A stretch of 64,000 nucleotides of DNA, from positions 140,397-204,396 of the forward strand of contig NZ_JANHDM010000005.1 in NCBI RefSeq assembly GCF_024494685.1. The letters run 5' to 3'. How positions within the stretch are numbered: the stretch's first letter is position 1; the number at the start of each line of letters is the position of its first letter. The position numbers were made by a program, and so were the translations under genes. Under the pieces are notes generated by a model, which was not told the origin of the DNA, searched no databases, and saw only the letters and a list, made by a program, of their open reading frames with translations. Positions 43,320 to 52,693 of this stretch are shown here, in pieces. The stretch comes from Halorubrum rubrum (GTDB lineage Archaea; Halobacteriota; Halobacteria; Halobacteriales; Haloferacaceae).

Positions 43320-44615
43320 ATGACGCTGCCCGTCGAGATCCTGTTCGGCATCTACCTGGGGGTCCTCACGGGGATCATCCCCGCGCTGATCGCCGGCGTG
43401 TTGGGGTTCATCTTCAAGTACTTCACCGGCGTGACGATCCCCGGACTCGGGGTCGTGGCGCTCGCGCTGGCGATCGCGGGGGTGAACGGCGGGCTGCTCG
43501 CGTTGAACGACGAGACGATCCGCAGCTCCGACCGCGCGCCGGCGATCCTCACGGCGATCCTCGTCGTGTTGATGCTCTCGCTGTACGCGCACGCGCAGGG
43601 CGACAAGCTCGGCGCTGACGTTCCCAAGCGCGTCTCCTTCCGGAAGCTCCGCGAGCGCACCCTCTCGAGCGACGTCGTCGAGCTCGTCGGCGGACGGGGG
43701 CAGGTCCGCGTCGCCGTCGCCGGCGAGGTCGGCGACATGGAGGGATACCCGCCGCTGCCCGCGGAGACCCGGCGGGCGATCGCCGAGGGCGAGTGGACGT
43801 TCCCCGCGGACGTGCCGCTCGGGGAGCTGGAGACGCGGTTCGCCGAGCGGCTGAAGACGGAGCTCGAGCTCGTCGACGTGAGCGTCCGGATCGACGAGGA
43901 GGCGCGGGCGACGGTGGCGGCGGCCCCGCCGACCGGCGGGCTCTCAAAGCGCGTCCCGAAGGGGAAACGGGCCGTATCGGTCCCGGCGCTCGTGCCGACC
44001 GGGCTCGCCCGCGGCGACGTCGTGAGGGTCGTCACGTCCGACCTCACGGTCGAGGGAACGCTCTTGGCGGCGAAGTCGGGCGGGAAACCCGCCGAGGGGA
44101 GCGGCGTCGGATCGACCGCGTCCGCGGCGGGGGGCGACGACCCTGACGCGGACCCGCCCCCCGAGAACGGGCGGGGAGGGGATCCCCGAACGGACGGCGG
44201 CGAGCCGGCGGCGACGCCGGCTGCCCCCCCGACGACGGGGACCACGACCGGCGGCGAGGGTCGCGTGACCGTCGCGGTCGACCGCTCGGAGGCGGGCCCG
44301 CTGTTGCGGGCCGGTCGCGGGCGGGTCCTCGTGTGTTCGCGGGGGACGCGCCGGGAGTTCGAGCTGACGACGCTGTTGCGCCGAGCTGGCAAGCGGTTCC
44401 GGAAGGTGACGGTCGTCGCCGGCGGGGCGCTGGACGGCCACACCATCGGCGAGATCGGCGTCCGAGAGGCGTACGACGTCGCGGTGCTCGCGGCGCGGCA
44501 CGACGCGGAGTGGACCGTCGCGCCGGGCGGGAACCAGCCGCTCTCCGCGGGCGACGAGCTGTTCGTCGTCGGTACCCGCGAGGCGCTCGACCGGTTCGGG
44601 GAGGTGGCGGCGTGA
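43320..44615 (+). CDS. Membrane-anchored TrkA_C-domain protein 1
   Basis: In this 431-residue protein, residues 1-85 hold three helices with Gly-Pro motifs such as GIIPALIAGVLGFIFKYFTG and VALALAIAGVNGGLLAL. A long cytosolic region follows, with an acidic low-complexity insertion (about 255-320). The C-terminal regulator-like domain has VTVVAGGALDGHTIGEIGV and PLSAGDELFVVGTREALD, of TrkA_C (RCK_C) type. Such proteins bind small ligands for K+ channels and transporters. The next gene overlaps by 4 bp (GTGA). Confidence 0.8.
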   Translation: MTLPVEILFGIYLGVLTGIIPALIAGVLGFIFKYFTGVTIPGLGVVALALAIAGVNGGLLALNDETIRSSDRAPAILTAILVVLMLSLYAHAQGDKLGADVPKRVSFRKLRERTLSSDVVELVGGRGQVRVAVAGEVGDMEGYPPLPAETRRAIAEGEWTFPADVPLGELETRFAERLKTELELVDVSVRIDEEARATVAAAPPTGGLSKRVPKGKRAVSVPALVPTGLARGDVVRVVTSDLTVEGTLLAAKSGGKPAEGSGVGSTASAAGGDDPDADPPPENGRGGDPRTDGGEPAATPAAPPTTGTTTGGEGRVTVAVDRSEAGPLLRAGRGRVLVCSRGTRREFELTTLLRRAGKRFRKVTVVAGGALDGHTIGEIGVREAYDVAVLAARHDAEWTVAPGGNQPLSAGDELFVVGTREALDRFGEVAA

Positions 44616-45922
44616 CGGCGACCGTCTCCGGTCTCTTCGGCGTTTTCGGCGTCTCGGGGGCGGCGGCCGCGACCGGGGTGAACTTCGCGGACCCGCGCGT
44701 GGCGGCGATCACGCTCGTCACGTTCGCGGTCCTCGCCGTGGTCGTCTCGGCGTCGGGCGCGCTCGTCTATCGGTGGTACTTCCGGTCGCCGATCCCGGAG
44801 GGCGTCGCGGTCCTGCTCGGCGTCTCGATCGTCGCGCTGTACCTCAACACCACGTCGCTCGGGGCGCTCGTCAGCGCGGAGACCGCGGAGCTGCTCACCG
44901 TCGAGACCGTCGTCTTCAACGTGGCCGCGCTCGCGCTCGCGGCCGTCGTCGCCCCGGCGGGCAGGTACGCGGGAGACCGGCTCGCCGTCGACGTCTTCGC
45001 GCTGTCGGGCATGAAGGGGATCGAGGGGGAGATGAGCCGGTTCGTCAGGAGCGTTGGCCGGATGACGCCCGTGACGCTGCCGGCCGCCGACGAGATCGAG
45101 GACATGGACACCTACGAGCCGGTCACCGCAGAAAAGAAGGCCGAGATGGCCGAGCGGACGCTGATATTCGCCCGCGGCCTCACGGTCGAACAGCTCCGCG
45201 AGCGGCTCGTCGAGCGGGTGAAGACGGACTACGGGGTCGGCTACGTCGACGTCGACGTCGACCAGGACGGCGCGCTCGAGTACTTCGCGGTCGGCTCGCG
45301 GGTGACCGGGATCGGCCCAACGCTCGCGCCCGGCCGGGTCGCGGTCGCGCTCTCCGCGGACCCGCCGAACAACGCGACCGCCGGCGACATGGTCCAGATA
45401 TGGCGGACGGAGCCCGAGGCGGAGCGCGTCGCGACCGGGGAGCTTCGGGGCGTCGCCGGCGACGCCGCCACGGTCGCGCTCGACGAGTCGGACGCGGAGA
45501 CGCTCTCCCCCGAGGGCGGCTACCGGCTGGTGACGCTCCCGGCGGAGCCGCAGGCGGACCGCGAGTTCGCCTCGCTGCTCCGCAACGCCGACGAGACGAT
45601 GGCGACGGTCACCGTCGAGGACGGCGGCGAACTCGTCGGCACGACCGTCGGCGAGGTGAGCGCGGTCGTCGCCGCGGTCCGCCCCGTCGAGGGATCGGTC
45701 CAGCCGATCCCCCGACGTGCGTACGTGTTCGCGGCCGGCGACACCGCGTTCCTCGTCGGTCGGCCCGACGCGATCCGGCGGTTCGAGGCGGAGGCGAAAC
45801 GCGTCGAGGGGGAGAGTGACGGGGAGGGCGGCGACGGCGGCGGGCCGGACTCCACCGCCGACGCCGGCGACGCGGTGGACGCCGAGAGCGGCTCGACGGG
45901 CGGGGACGTGACACAACGCTAA
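44612..45922 (+). CDS. Membrane-anchored TrkA_C-domain protein 2
   Basis: The 436-residue protein starts at GTG within the overlap GTGA of the previous stop. Three N-terminal helices follow a short Gly/Ala-rich end. The soluble part has SRVTGIGPTLAPGRVAVALS and, at the end, a TrkA_C-like LVGTTVGEVSAVVAAVRPVE with DTAFLVGRPDAIRRFE. It parallels the gene before it and is its likely partner. A 40-residue acidic tail closes the protein. It should act with the K+ channel across the divergent promoter; that is inference from position. Confidence 0.78.
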   Translation: MTATVSGLFGVFGVSGAAAATGVNFADPRVAAITLVTFAVLAVVVSASGALVYRWYFRSPIPEGVAVLLGVSIVALYLNTTSLGALVSAETAELLTVETVVFNVAALALAAVVAPAGRYAGDRLAVDVFALSGMKGIEGEMSRFVRSVGRMTPVTLPAADEIEDMDTYEPVTAEKKAEMAERTLIFARGLTVEQLRERLVERVKTDYGVGYVDVDVDQDGALEYFAVGSRVTGIGPTLAPGRVAVALSADPPNNATAGDMVQIWRTEPEAERVATGELRGVAGDAATVALDESDAETLSPEGGYRLVTLPAEPQADREFASLLRNADETMATVTVEDGGELVGTTVGEVSAVVAAVRPVEGSVQPIPRRAYVFAAGDTAFLVGRPDAIRRFEAEAKRVEGESDGEGGDGGGPDSTADAGDAVDAESGSTGGDVTQR

Positions 45923-45947
45923 TGACGCGTCCCCGCGGGGATGGCGT

Positions 45948-46220
45948 ATGGAGTGGAAGCTGTTCGCGGACCTCGCGGAGATCGCTGGCGACCGCGTCGT
46001 CGCGGTCGACGCCGAACCGGGCGACACGGTCGGAGACGCGTTCGAGGCCCTCCTCGAGGCGCATCCGGGGCTTCGCGACCGCGTGCTCGAGGACGGCGAG
46101 GTGGCGGACCACATCAACGTGCTCCGCAACGGGAGCAACGTCCACCACGAGGAGGGGATGGAGACGGTCCTCGACGCCGACGACGAGCTCGCGTTGTTCC
46201 CGCCGGTGAGCGGCGGGTAG
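45948..46220 (+). CDS. samp1: Ubiquitin-like small archaeal modifier protein (SAMP1/MoaD type)
   Basis: The 90-residue beta-grasp protein has EWKLFADLAEIAGDRVVAV, INVLRNGSNV and ALFPPVSGG, ending in the diglycine needed for adenylation and conjugation. In Haloferax, SAMP1 tags proteins and also serves in molybdopterin synthesis. The start lies 25 bp after the second TrkA_C gene. Ubiquitin-like modifiers and deoxyhypusine synthase are neighbours here, but no link is known. Confidence 0.9.
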   Translation: MEWKLFADLAEIAGDRVVAVDAEPGDTVGDAFEALLEAHPGLRDRVLEDGEVADHINVLRNGSNVHHEEGMETVLDADDELALFPPVSGG

Positions 46221-46311
46221 GGCGATCCTCGGCTGATGGCGAACCCCGATCGGTCGCGCTCGCGGCGGACCGATCGGTCGTTTCAAACGGTCGCGCGTCG
46301 CAGTGGCGGAC

Positions 46312-47391
46312 ATGAGCGACGACCCCGAGGCGGACGTGGACGACCACGGTGGCGACGCGGACGGTCACGAGGCGGGCGTCGACGGCCACGACGACCATCC
46401 CCACCGCGAGGAGTTCGACGACGACCCGGTCGGGCACGCGCGCGTCGGCGCGGGGATGACCGTCGGGGAGCTCCTCGAGACGTACGGCGAGGCCGGGATC
46501 GGCGCGGCCGACGTCCACGAGGCGGGCGACGTGCTCGCGGAGATGTTCGGGAACGACGACTGTACGGTCTTCCTCTCGCTCGCGGGCGCGATGGTCCCCG
46601 CCGGGATGCGCCGGATCGTCTCGGAACTGATCCGCGACGGCTACGTCGACGCGCTGGTGACGACGGGCGCGAACCTCACCCACGACGCGATCGAGGCGAT
46701 CGGCGGGAAACACCACCACGGCCGCACGCACGACCCCGAGAAGAGCCTCCGCGAGCACGACGAGACCCTCCGCGAGGAGGGCGTCGACCGCATCTACAAC
46801 GTCTATCTGCCACAGGAGCACTTCGCCGAGTTCGAGGGGCACCTCCGCGAGGAGGTGTTTCCGGCGCTCGAGGGCGAGGGTGCGGCGTCGATCGCGGATC
46901 TCTGTGCCGAACTCGGCCGGGCGAACGCCGAAGTGAACGAGCGCGAGGGCGTCGCCGAGGACGCGGGCGTCGCCGCCGCCGCCTACGAGTCGGACGTGCC
47001 AGTCTACTGTCCGGCGGTTCAAGACTCCGTGTTGGGCCTTCAGGCGTGGATGTACGCCCAGACGGCCGACTTCACCCTCGACGCGCTCGCCGACATGACC
47101 GACCTGACCGACCTCGCGTTCGACGCCGACGACGCGGGCTGCCTGCTCGTCGGCGGCGGGGTCCCGAAGAACTTCACCCTCCAGACGATGCTCGTCACGC
47201 CGCGGGCGTACGACTACGCGGTCCAGGTCACGATAGACCCGGAGGCGACCGGCGGGCTCTCGGGGGCGACCTTAGAGGAGGCGCGCTCGTGGGGGAAACT
47301 CGAGACGGACGCGCGAAACGCCTCCGTCTACGGCGACGCGACGGTGATGCTGCCGCTGCTCGTCGCTGCCGCCCGCGAGCGCGTGGAGTAG
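46312..47391 (+). CDS. dys: Deoxyhypusine synthase
   Basis: The 359-residue protein has an N-terminal extension rich in His and Asp (about 35 residues). The NAD fold includes VFLSLAGAMVPAGMRRIVSEL and ALVTTGANLTHDAIEAIGGKHHHG. The catalytic region is CLLVGGGVPKNFTLQTMLVT, whose Lys forms the enzyme-imine intermediate, and SGATLEEARSWGKLE follows. It modifies one Lys of aIF5A. Haloarchaea may use an agmatine-derived precursor. The ATG at 46312 has gtttcaaacgg at 46280-46290 about 27 nt upstream, favoured over a GTG at 46303. Confidence 0.95.
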   Translation: MSDDPEADVDDHGGDADGHEAGVDGHDDHPHREEFDDDPVGHARVGAGMTVGELLETYGEAGIGAADVHEAGDVLAEMFGNDDCTVFLSLAGAMVPAGMRRIVSELIRDGYVDALVTTGANLTHDAIEAIGGKHHHGRTHDPEKSLREHDETLREEGVDRIYNVYLPQEHFAEFEGHLREEVFPALEGEGAASIADLCAELGRANAEVNEREGVAEDAGVAAAAYESDVPVYCPAVQDSVLGLQAWMYAQTADFTLDALADMTDLTDLAFDADDAGCLLVGGGVPKNFTLQTMLVTPRAYDYAVQVTIDPEATGGLSGATLEEARSWGKLETDARNASVYGDATVMLPLLVAAARERVE

Positions 47392-47488
47392 CGGGCCGCG
47401 GCCGCGATGCGTACTACGTCCTATTTATAAATCGATCTGCCGTGGCGCGTGCCCGTGAGCGGCCGCCGGGGGCGGCCGCGAACGGCAC
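47392..47488. other. Intergenic tail with a TATA-like palindrome
   Basis: ctatttataaatcg near 47421-47434 is a strong A/T-rich box that could start transcription into the repeat element from the left. The stretch to 47488 is GC-rich with palindromes such as cggccgccgggggcggccg and holds no gene. Confidence 0.45.
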
Positions 47489-47701
47489 CGCGCGAGGGAC
47501 GCGGTGAGCGCTCGAAGAGCGCGAACCGCGAGGCTGGGGAGGCGTGAGGTGCCGTGCGGTGTCGTGCGGGGCGGGACTCAAAGGGGCAGCCGCGAGGAGA
47601 CCGTAGGCGACGCAAGTACCGCAGGAACGAGCGGAGCGAGTGACGAGGAGCGCAGCGAGCGTACGGTCTCCTCGCGGCTGGGGCTTTGGAAGTTCGTCAC
47701 C
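47489..47701 (-). repeat. Structured dispersed repeat element, copy 2 (inverted relative to copy 1)
   Basis: Read on the minus strand, it repeats the order of copy 1. CAAAG (47688-47684) is followed by CCC (47683-47681) and a stem arm (47680-47662) that pairs perfectly over 19 bp with 47605-47587. CCC and CTTTG follow (47586-47579), then AGTCCC, CACCTCACGCCTCCCCAGCC (about 47551-47532) and GCGTCCCTCGCG (about 47502-47491). The inner stem has C-G where copy 1 has T-A, a compensatory change. No protein-coding signal. Confidence 0.75.
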
Positions 47702-47769
47702 GATCCGTTCTCGACAGCTTCTCGAAGAGCGTTCGCGGGGTCGAGAGCAGCTACCTCGCCGGAGTCGAT
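47702..47769. other. Intergenic remainder before the LLM gene
   Basis: Sequence 47702-47769 shows no feature beyond a few short palindromes and contains no gene. Confidence 0.4.
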
Positions 47770-48804
47770 CTATGCCCGCGAGTCCAGATCCGTCGCCTCG
47801 GCGAGCAGCGCGTGCGACTCCAGGGCGTCCCCGTGGTCCGGCACCGTGTGCTGGATCATGACCTCGTCGACGCCGACGCGGTCGGCTAACTGCTCGAGGA
47901 CCCCCGCGATCGTCTCCGGCCCGCCCGAGATCGACCGCGGCCACTCGTCGGGATCGAGCGTCGCGGGCGTCGGGTCCGGCGCGCCGCCGAGCTCGGCGAT
48001 CGCCTCCTCGACGGTCGGCGTCTCGTCTCCGAGTTCGCCGCGTCGCATCCGGCGGAACGTCGCCTCCGCGGGGGCGCGCCGCCGGGCCGCCGCCTCGTCC
48101 GTCTCGGCCGCGACCGCGTTGACCGCGACGGTCCCCCGCGGCTCGTCGAGACTCGCGGGCGATCCATCCGGGTCGAACGACTCGCGGTACTCGGCGAACG
48201 CGCGCTCGGCGAACCCCGGACGGATGAACCCCGCGAAACAGTAGCGGAGCCCCAACTCTCCAGCGATCGCGCCGCTCGCCGGGCTCGACCCCAGCACCCA
48301 CGGGGTCGCGGGGCCGGCGTCGGAGCCCGGCACCGAGAGGTCCGAATAGGGATGGTCGGCGGGGTAGGCGTCGCGGAGGTGGTTCACGACCGCGGTGATC
48401 CGCTCGCGGTGGTTCTCGTCGGGGTTCTCGACGCCGCGGTCGGTGCCGAGCGCGCGATCGGCCGCCGGCGAGCCGTTCGCGCGCCCCATCCCGAGGTCGA
48501 CGCGGCCGGGTGCCAGCCCGTCGAGGACGCCGAACGACTCGGCCACCTTGAACGGCGAGTAGTGGTTGAGCAGCACCGCCCCGCTCCCGATCCGGATCGA
48601 CTCGGTCGCGCCCGCGAGCCGTCCGAGGAGCACCTCCGGCGTCGTTCCCGCGAGGCGGTCGCCCATCCCGTGGTGTTCGGCGACCCAGAACCGCGAGTAG
48701 CCGAGCCGTTCGGCCCGTACCGCGGCCTCGACGGTGTTCGCGTAGGCGTCGGCGGCGGTCCCGCCGCGCGGGACCGGCGAGAGGTCGACGATGGAGAGGT
48801 CCAT
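47770..48804 (-). CDS. LLM-class flavin-dependent oxidoreductase
   Basis: The 344-residue protein has MDLSIVDLSPVPRGGTAADA, a typical start of the MsnO8-type LLM family. It has AERLGYSRFWVAEHHGMGDR, SIRIGSGAVLLNHYSPFKVA, GRVDLGMGRANGSPAADRAL and TPWVLGSSPASGAIAGELGL. It is a TIM barrel using FMN or F420. Substrate unknown. It is not similar enough to the LLM gene at 32.7 kb to be a recent duplicate. Confidence 0.9.
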   Translation of the reverse strand: MDLSIVDLSPVPRGGTAADAYANTVEAAVRAERLGYSRFWVAEHHGMGDRLAGTTPEVLLGRLAGATESIRIGSGAVLLNHYSPFKVAESFGVLDGLAPGRVDLGMGRANGSPAADRALGTDRGVENPDENHRERITAVVNHLRDAYPADHPYSDLSVPGSDAGPATPWVLGSSPASGAIAGELGLRYCFAGFIRPGFAERAFAEYRESFDPDGSPASLDEPRGTVAVNAVAAETDEAAARRRAPAEATFRRMRRGELGDETPTVEEAIAELGGAPDPTPATLDPDEWPRSISGGPETIAGVLEQLADRVGVDEVMIQHTVPDHGDALESHALLAEATDLDSRA

Positions 48805-48977
48805 GTCCGGGCTCGGTGGGTCCCGCCGTTAACGGTTGGGCTCGCGGCGGATTCGTCTGGCGATCCCGGACGGAACCCGATCCCGGACGATGTCGGTGGA
48901 CGATCGGGGACGGCGGCGGAGGTCGAGACCGAGCGGCGGCTGTCAGCTCGGGATCGAGACGGAGAAACCGCGAGACG

Positions 48978-49154
48978 TCAGTTGTCGCCGGCCTTCGACT
49001 GCCAGGCGTAGTCGCGGCGCTTCGCGGACTTCCCGAAGCCGCACGAGGAGCACCGCTCCTTCGTGAGGTGGTAGGACTTCTCGCCACAGCGGCGGCACTT
49101 CACGTGAACCGTCTTGTTCTTTTTGCCTTGAGAGGGCGTACCGGAGCCGGTCAT
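48978..49154 (-). CDS. rpl37e: 50S ribosomal protein L37e
   Basis: The 58-residue protein begins [20 protein letters not shown]. It has the zinc ribbon [20 protein letters not shown] and ends [14 protein letters not shown]. It binds rRNA and is typical of archaea and eukaryotes. It lies downstream of lsm, with a 4-bp overlap, so both are co-translated. The gene is small and easily missed by length filters. Confidence 0.97.
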   Translation of the reverse strand: MTGSGTPSQGKKNKTVHVKCRRCGEKSYHLTKERCSSCGFGKSAKRRDYAWQSKAGDN

Positions 49155-49393
49155 GCTTTGATGGAAACGACGTTATCGCCGCGTATAATCGTTGTGTCTT
49201 CGATCGCGACGGCGAACTCTCCGTCGAGATCGTCGTCGACGCGGTCGCTCACGCCCGCCTCGGGTTCGATGACGACGTTCATGTGCTGGTCGTAGCCGGC
49301 CAGGATGCCGTAGTACGTCGTGCCGTCCTTGAGGTGTACCGTCACGGGGTCCTCGAGCGACGCTTCGAGCACGTCGAGGGGTCGTCCACTCAT
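49151..49393 (-). CDS. lsm: Sm-like RNA-binding protein (archaeal Lsm)
   Basis: The 80-residue protein has the Sm1 motif [20 protein letters not shown] with [10 protein letters not shown] and the Sm2 motif [12 protein letters not shown]. Archaeal Lsm forms heptameric rings that bind U-rich RNA. The ATG at 49393 has gatatttttaatag at about 49417-49430 as TATA element, about 27 nt upstream. The gene leads the lsm-rpl37e operon, which is a conserved haloarchaeal arrangement. Confidence 0.95.
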   Translation of the reverse strand: MSGRPLDVLEASLEDPVTVHLKDGTTYYGILAGYDQHMNVVIEPEAGVSDRVDDDLDGEFAVAIEDTTIIRGDNVVSIKA

Positions 49394-49692
49394 TGTCCCT
49401 ACCGCCTCCCGTCGCACTATTAAAAATATCGGGAGGCGGCCACCTTCGAGGCAACGCGAGGGGATGACAGCCACACGCCCGCTTCGTTCCCGCGTCACGC
49501 CGTCGAACCCGGACGTTTTTAACACGCCACGGTGTATCGGCGAACACCACACTCCCGCGGGACACGGTGAGCCGACGGCGGCTCGGCCGTAGCGGGGCCT
49601 TCACCGACACGCGGTTAGACGCCGGGGCTGACGGCTCCTTTGCGGGGAATCAGTGATAGGGCGCCGGAGGACGGCGCTCGAAGACACACACC
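49394..49692. other. Divergent intergenic region; possible long leader or ncRNA before RNase J
   Basis: A plus-strand TATA-like gtttttaacacg at 49514-49525 predicts transcription from about 49545-49550. That would leave about 145 nt before the RNase J ATG. The stretch contains pairing segments (gagccgacggcggctcggc near 49567) but I cannot fit a named RNA. The lsm promoter is at the left end. Confidence 0.45.
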
Positions 49693-51045
49693 ATGGAAAT
49701 CGAAATCGCGACAATCGGCGGATACGAAGAGGTCGGTCGACAGATGACGGCGGTCCGTGCGGGCGAGGACATCGTCATCTTCGACATGGGCCTGAACCTC
49801 AGTAAGGTCCTCATCCACGACAACGTGGAGACCGAGAAGATGCACAGCCTCGACCTGATCGACATGGGCGCGATCCCGGACGACCGGATCATGAGCGACC
49901 TGGAGGGCGACGTCCAGGCGATCGTCCCGACGCACGGCCACCTCGACCACATCGCGGCGATCCCGAAGCTCGCCCACCGGTATGACGCGCCGGTCGTCGG
50001 CTCCCCGTACACGATCGAACTCGTCAAACAGCAGATCTCCGACGAGGGGAAGTTCCAGGTCGACAACGACCTCGTGAAGATGGAGGCGGGCGGCACGATG
50101 GCCATCGGCGACTCCGAGCAGGTCGAGATGGAGTTCGTTAACGTCACCCACTCGATCATCGACGCGATCAACCCGGTCCTCCACACGCCCGAGGGCGCGA
50201 TCGTCTACGGGCTCGACAAGCGGATGGACCACACACCGGTCATCGGCGACCCGATCGACATGGACCGATTCGCCGAGATCGGCCGCCAAGACGGGGGCGT
50301 CCTCTGTTACATCGAGGACTGTACGAACGCGGGCCGAAAGGGCCGCACGCCATCCGAGTCGGTCGCGCGGAAACACCTCCACGACACCCTCAACTCGGTC
50401 GAGGACTACTCCGGCGGGATCGTCGCCACGACGTTCTCCTCGCACATCGCCCGCGTGAAGTCGCTCGTCGAGTTCGCCCGCGAGATCGGTCGCCAGCCCG
50501 TGCTGCTCGGTCGCTCGATGGAGAAGTACTCCGGCACCGCCGAACGGCTCGACTTCGTCGACTTCCAGGGCGACGTCGGCATGTACGGCCACCGGAAGTC
50601 CGTCGACCGCGCGTTCAAGCGCATCATGAAGGAGGGGAAGGGCAACTTCCTCCCCATCGTGACGGGCCACCAGGGCGAGCCGCGCGCGATGTTGACCCGG
50701 ATGGGCCGCGGCGAGACGCCCTACGAGCTGGAGGACGGCGACAAGGTCGTCTTCAGCGCGGGGATCATCCCCGAGCCGACCAACGAGGGCCAGCGCTACC
50801 AGTCCGAGCAGCTGCTCCGGATGCAGGGCGCGCGCATCTTCGACGACATCCACGTCTCCGGCCACCTCCGCGAGGAGGGCCACTACGAGATGCTGGACAC
50901 CCTCCAGCCGCAGAACGTCATTCCCGGCCACCAGGACCTCAAGGGTCGCTCGCCGTACGTCGACCTCGCGAAGTCGCAGGGGTACAAGCTCGGTCGTGAC
51001 CTCCACGTCACGCAGAACGGCAACACCGTCCAGCTCGTCGAATGA
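49693..51045 (+). CDS. rnj: Ribonuclease J (archaeal, 5' to 3' exonuclease)
   Basis: The 450-residue protein is a beta-CASP metallo-beta-lactamase. The start is [20 protein letters not shown]. The zinc motif is [20 protein letters not shown], later [14 protein letters not shown], and the beta-CASP region has [20 protein letters not shown] and [20 protein letters not shown]. Archaeal RNase J degrades RNA 5' to 3'. It overlaps the prenyl synthase gene by 4 bp (ATGA). In other haloarchaea it sits downstream of isoprenoid genes; those are not upstream here. Confidence 0.96.
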   Translation: MEIEIATIGGYEEVGRQMTAVRAGEDIVIFDMGLNLSKVLIHDNVETEKMHSLDLIDMGAIPDDRIMSDLEGDVQAIVPTHGHLDHIAAIPKLAHRYDAPVVGSPYTIELVKQQISDEGKFQVDNDLVKMEAGGTMAIGDSEQVEMEFVNVTHSIIDAINPVLHTPEGAIVYGLDKRMDHTPVIGDPIDMDRFAEIGRQDGGVLCYIEDCTNAGRKGRTPSESVARKHLHDTLNSVEDYSGGIVATTFSSHIARVKSLVEFAREIGRQPVLLGRSMEKYSGTAERLDFVDFQGDVGMYGHRKSVDRAFKRIMKEGKGNFLPIVTGHQGEPRAMLTRMGRGETPYELEDGDKVVFSAGIIPEPTNEGQRYQSEQLLRMQGARIFDDIHVSGHLREEGHYEMLDTLQPQNVIPGHQDLKGRSPYVDLAKSQGYKLGRDLHVTQNGNTVQLVE

Positions 51046-52088
51046 CGACCGAGACGACGGAGGCGCGGGTGCTCGACGCCATCCGCGAGCGGCGCGATCT
51101 GGTCAACGCCGCTATCGACGAGGAGTTACCCGTACAGCGCCCGGAACGGCTCTACGAGGCGTCCCGATACATCCTCGAGGCGGGCGGCAAGCGGCTCCGA
51201 CCGACGGTGACGACGCTGGCGGCCGAGGCCGTCACGGGCGTCGAGCCGATGAGCGCCGACTTTCGCGCGTTCGACGCGCTCGACGGCGAGCCCGTCGACG
51301 TCATGCGCGCGGCCGTCTCGATCGAGGTGATCCAGTCGTTCACGCTGATCCACGACGACATCATGGACGAGGACGACCTTCGCCGCGGCGTCCCCGCCGT
51401 CCACGAGCAGTACGACGTGTCGACGGCGATCCTCGCCGGCGACACGCTGTACTCGAAGGCGTTCGAGATCATGAGCGAGACGGGAGCGGACCCGGCCGAC
51501 GGGCTCGAGGCGATGCGGCTGCTCGCGTCGACGTGTACGGAGATCTGCGAGGGACAGGCCCTCGACGTCGCCTTCGAGTCCCGCGACGACATCCTTCCCG
51601 AGGAGTACCTCGAGATGGTCGAGCTGAAGACAGCCGTGTTGTACGGGGCCGCGGCCTCGACCGCGGCGGTCCTGCTCGGCGCGGACGACGAGGTCGCCGA
51701 CGCGCTCTACCGGTACGGGATCGACTCCGGTCGAGCGTTCCAGATCCAGGACGACGTGCTCGATCTCACGGTCCCCTCCGAGGACCTGGGCAAGCAGCGC
51801 GGCTCGGACCTCGTCGAGGGCAAGGAGACGCTCATCACGCTTCACGCCCGTCAGGAAGGCGTCGACGTCGACGGCCTCGTCGACGCCGAGACGCCGGCCG
51901 AGGTGACCGAGGCGGAGGTCGACGAGGCGGTGGCCGTCCTCGAGGAGGCCGGCTCGATCGAGTACGCCCGCGGGACCGCCGAGGACCTCACCGCCCGCTC
52001 GAAGGAGCACCTCCAGGTGTTACCCGAAAGCGAGTCGCGGGCGCTGTTGGAGGACCTCGCGGACTACCTCATCACCCGCGGCTACTGA
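51042..52088 (+). CDS. idsA: Polyprenyl (geranylgeranyl/farnesyl) diphosphate synthase
   Basis: The 348-residue protein has [20 protein letters not shown], the first aspartate-rich motif (DDxxD), and [20 protein letters not shown], the second. It also has [19 protein letters not shown] (GKR substrate motif). It builds the C20 chains of archaeal membrane lipids from IPP. The residue before the first Asp motif (Ile/His region) suggests GGPP length, not tested. It is translationally coupled to RNase J. Confidence 0.95.
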   Translation: MTTETTEARVLDAIRERRDLVNAAIDEELPVQRPERLYEASRYILEAGGKRLRPTVTTLAAEAVTGVEPMSADFRAFDALDGEPVDVMRAAVSIEVIQSFTLIHDDIMDEDDLRRGVPAVHEQYDVSTAILAGDTLYSKAFEIMSETGADPADGLEAMRLLASTCTEICEGQALDVAFESRDDILPEEYLEMVELKTAVLYGAAASTAAVLLGADDEVADALYRYGIDSGRAFQIQDDVLDLTVPSEDLGKQRGSDLVEGKETLITLHARQEGVDVDGLVDAETPAEVTEAEVDEAVAVLEEAGSIEYARGTAEDLTARSKEHLQVLPESESRALLEDLADYLITRGY

Positions 52089-52204
52089 GACGACCGGTCG
52101 GGGTCGGTGTCGTTCCGTCGCCCGCGTACCGGTCAGCCCGCCCCTGCTCCGATCGGTTGCCGACGAACCGTCGGTGAATTACTCCTCGATATCGGACACC
52201 ACGG

Positions 52205-52645
52205 ATGTACTCTCGAAACCACGCGCTCGTCTCCGCCGCGGTCGGGATTCCCCTTGCGTTCGTCGCTCCCGACCCGTTTCACCCGCTACTGGTCTGGTCG
52301 TACGTTGTCGTTCTCGGCGTCGCGATCGACATCGATCACTTCCTGATCGCCCGGCTCAACCTGGGCGATTGGAGGAACGTCCGTCGGTGTCTGCGTCGCC
52401 CGGCTCGAATGCTCGTCGACCAGAAGGCGATATTCGCGCCGGGAGACCTGTGGCGCGATCAGCGACTGTTCAGTCACATGCTCCTTTTCGCTACGCTGAC
52501 CGTCCTCGTGTGGTCCGTCGACGCGTACCTGGCGTTCGTGACCGCCGCGTCGGGCTACGTTCACGTGGTTTCGGACCTCTACGCCGACATGCGAACGCGT
52601 GAGGAGTACGTTCGAAACGCGAGCGAATCGATGCCGGACGACTGA
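52205..52645 (+). CDS. Small membrane protein resembling YdjM-type hydrolases
   Basis: The 146-residue protein has three to four hydrophobic stretches, with VVVLGVAIDIDHFLIARLNL, then RLFSHMLLFATLTVLVWSVD and ASGYVHVVSDLYADM. The D-x-D-H, SH and H-x-x-SD pattern resembles the metal motif of DUF457/YdjM proteins, but the resemblance is weak. It follows idsA by about 115 bp and has a different style from its neighbours. Confidence 0.65.
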   Translation: MYSRNHALVSAAVGIPLAFVAPDPFHPLLVWSYVVVLGVAIDIDHFLIARLNLGDWRNVRRCLRRPARMLVDQKAIFAPGDLWRDQRLFSHMLLFATLTVLVWSVDAYLAFVTAASGYVHVVSDLYADMRTREEYVRNASESMPDD

Positions 52646-52693
52646 GCGTCTCCGTCGATACGTCGGGTGAGATCGATCGGGACGGGAGACGAC

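Noticed and set aside
47421..47615. Small minus-strand frame over copy 2 of the element
   Set aside because: It has the same low-complexity translation as copy 1 and no start signal; it is explained by the shared DNA.
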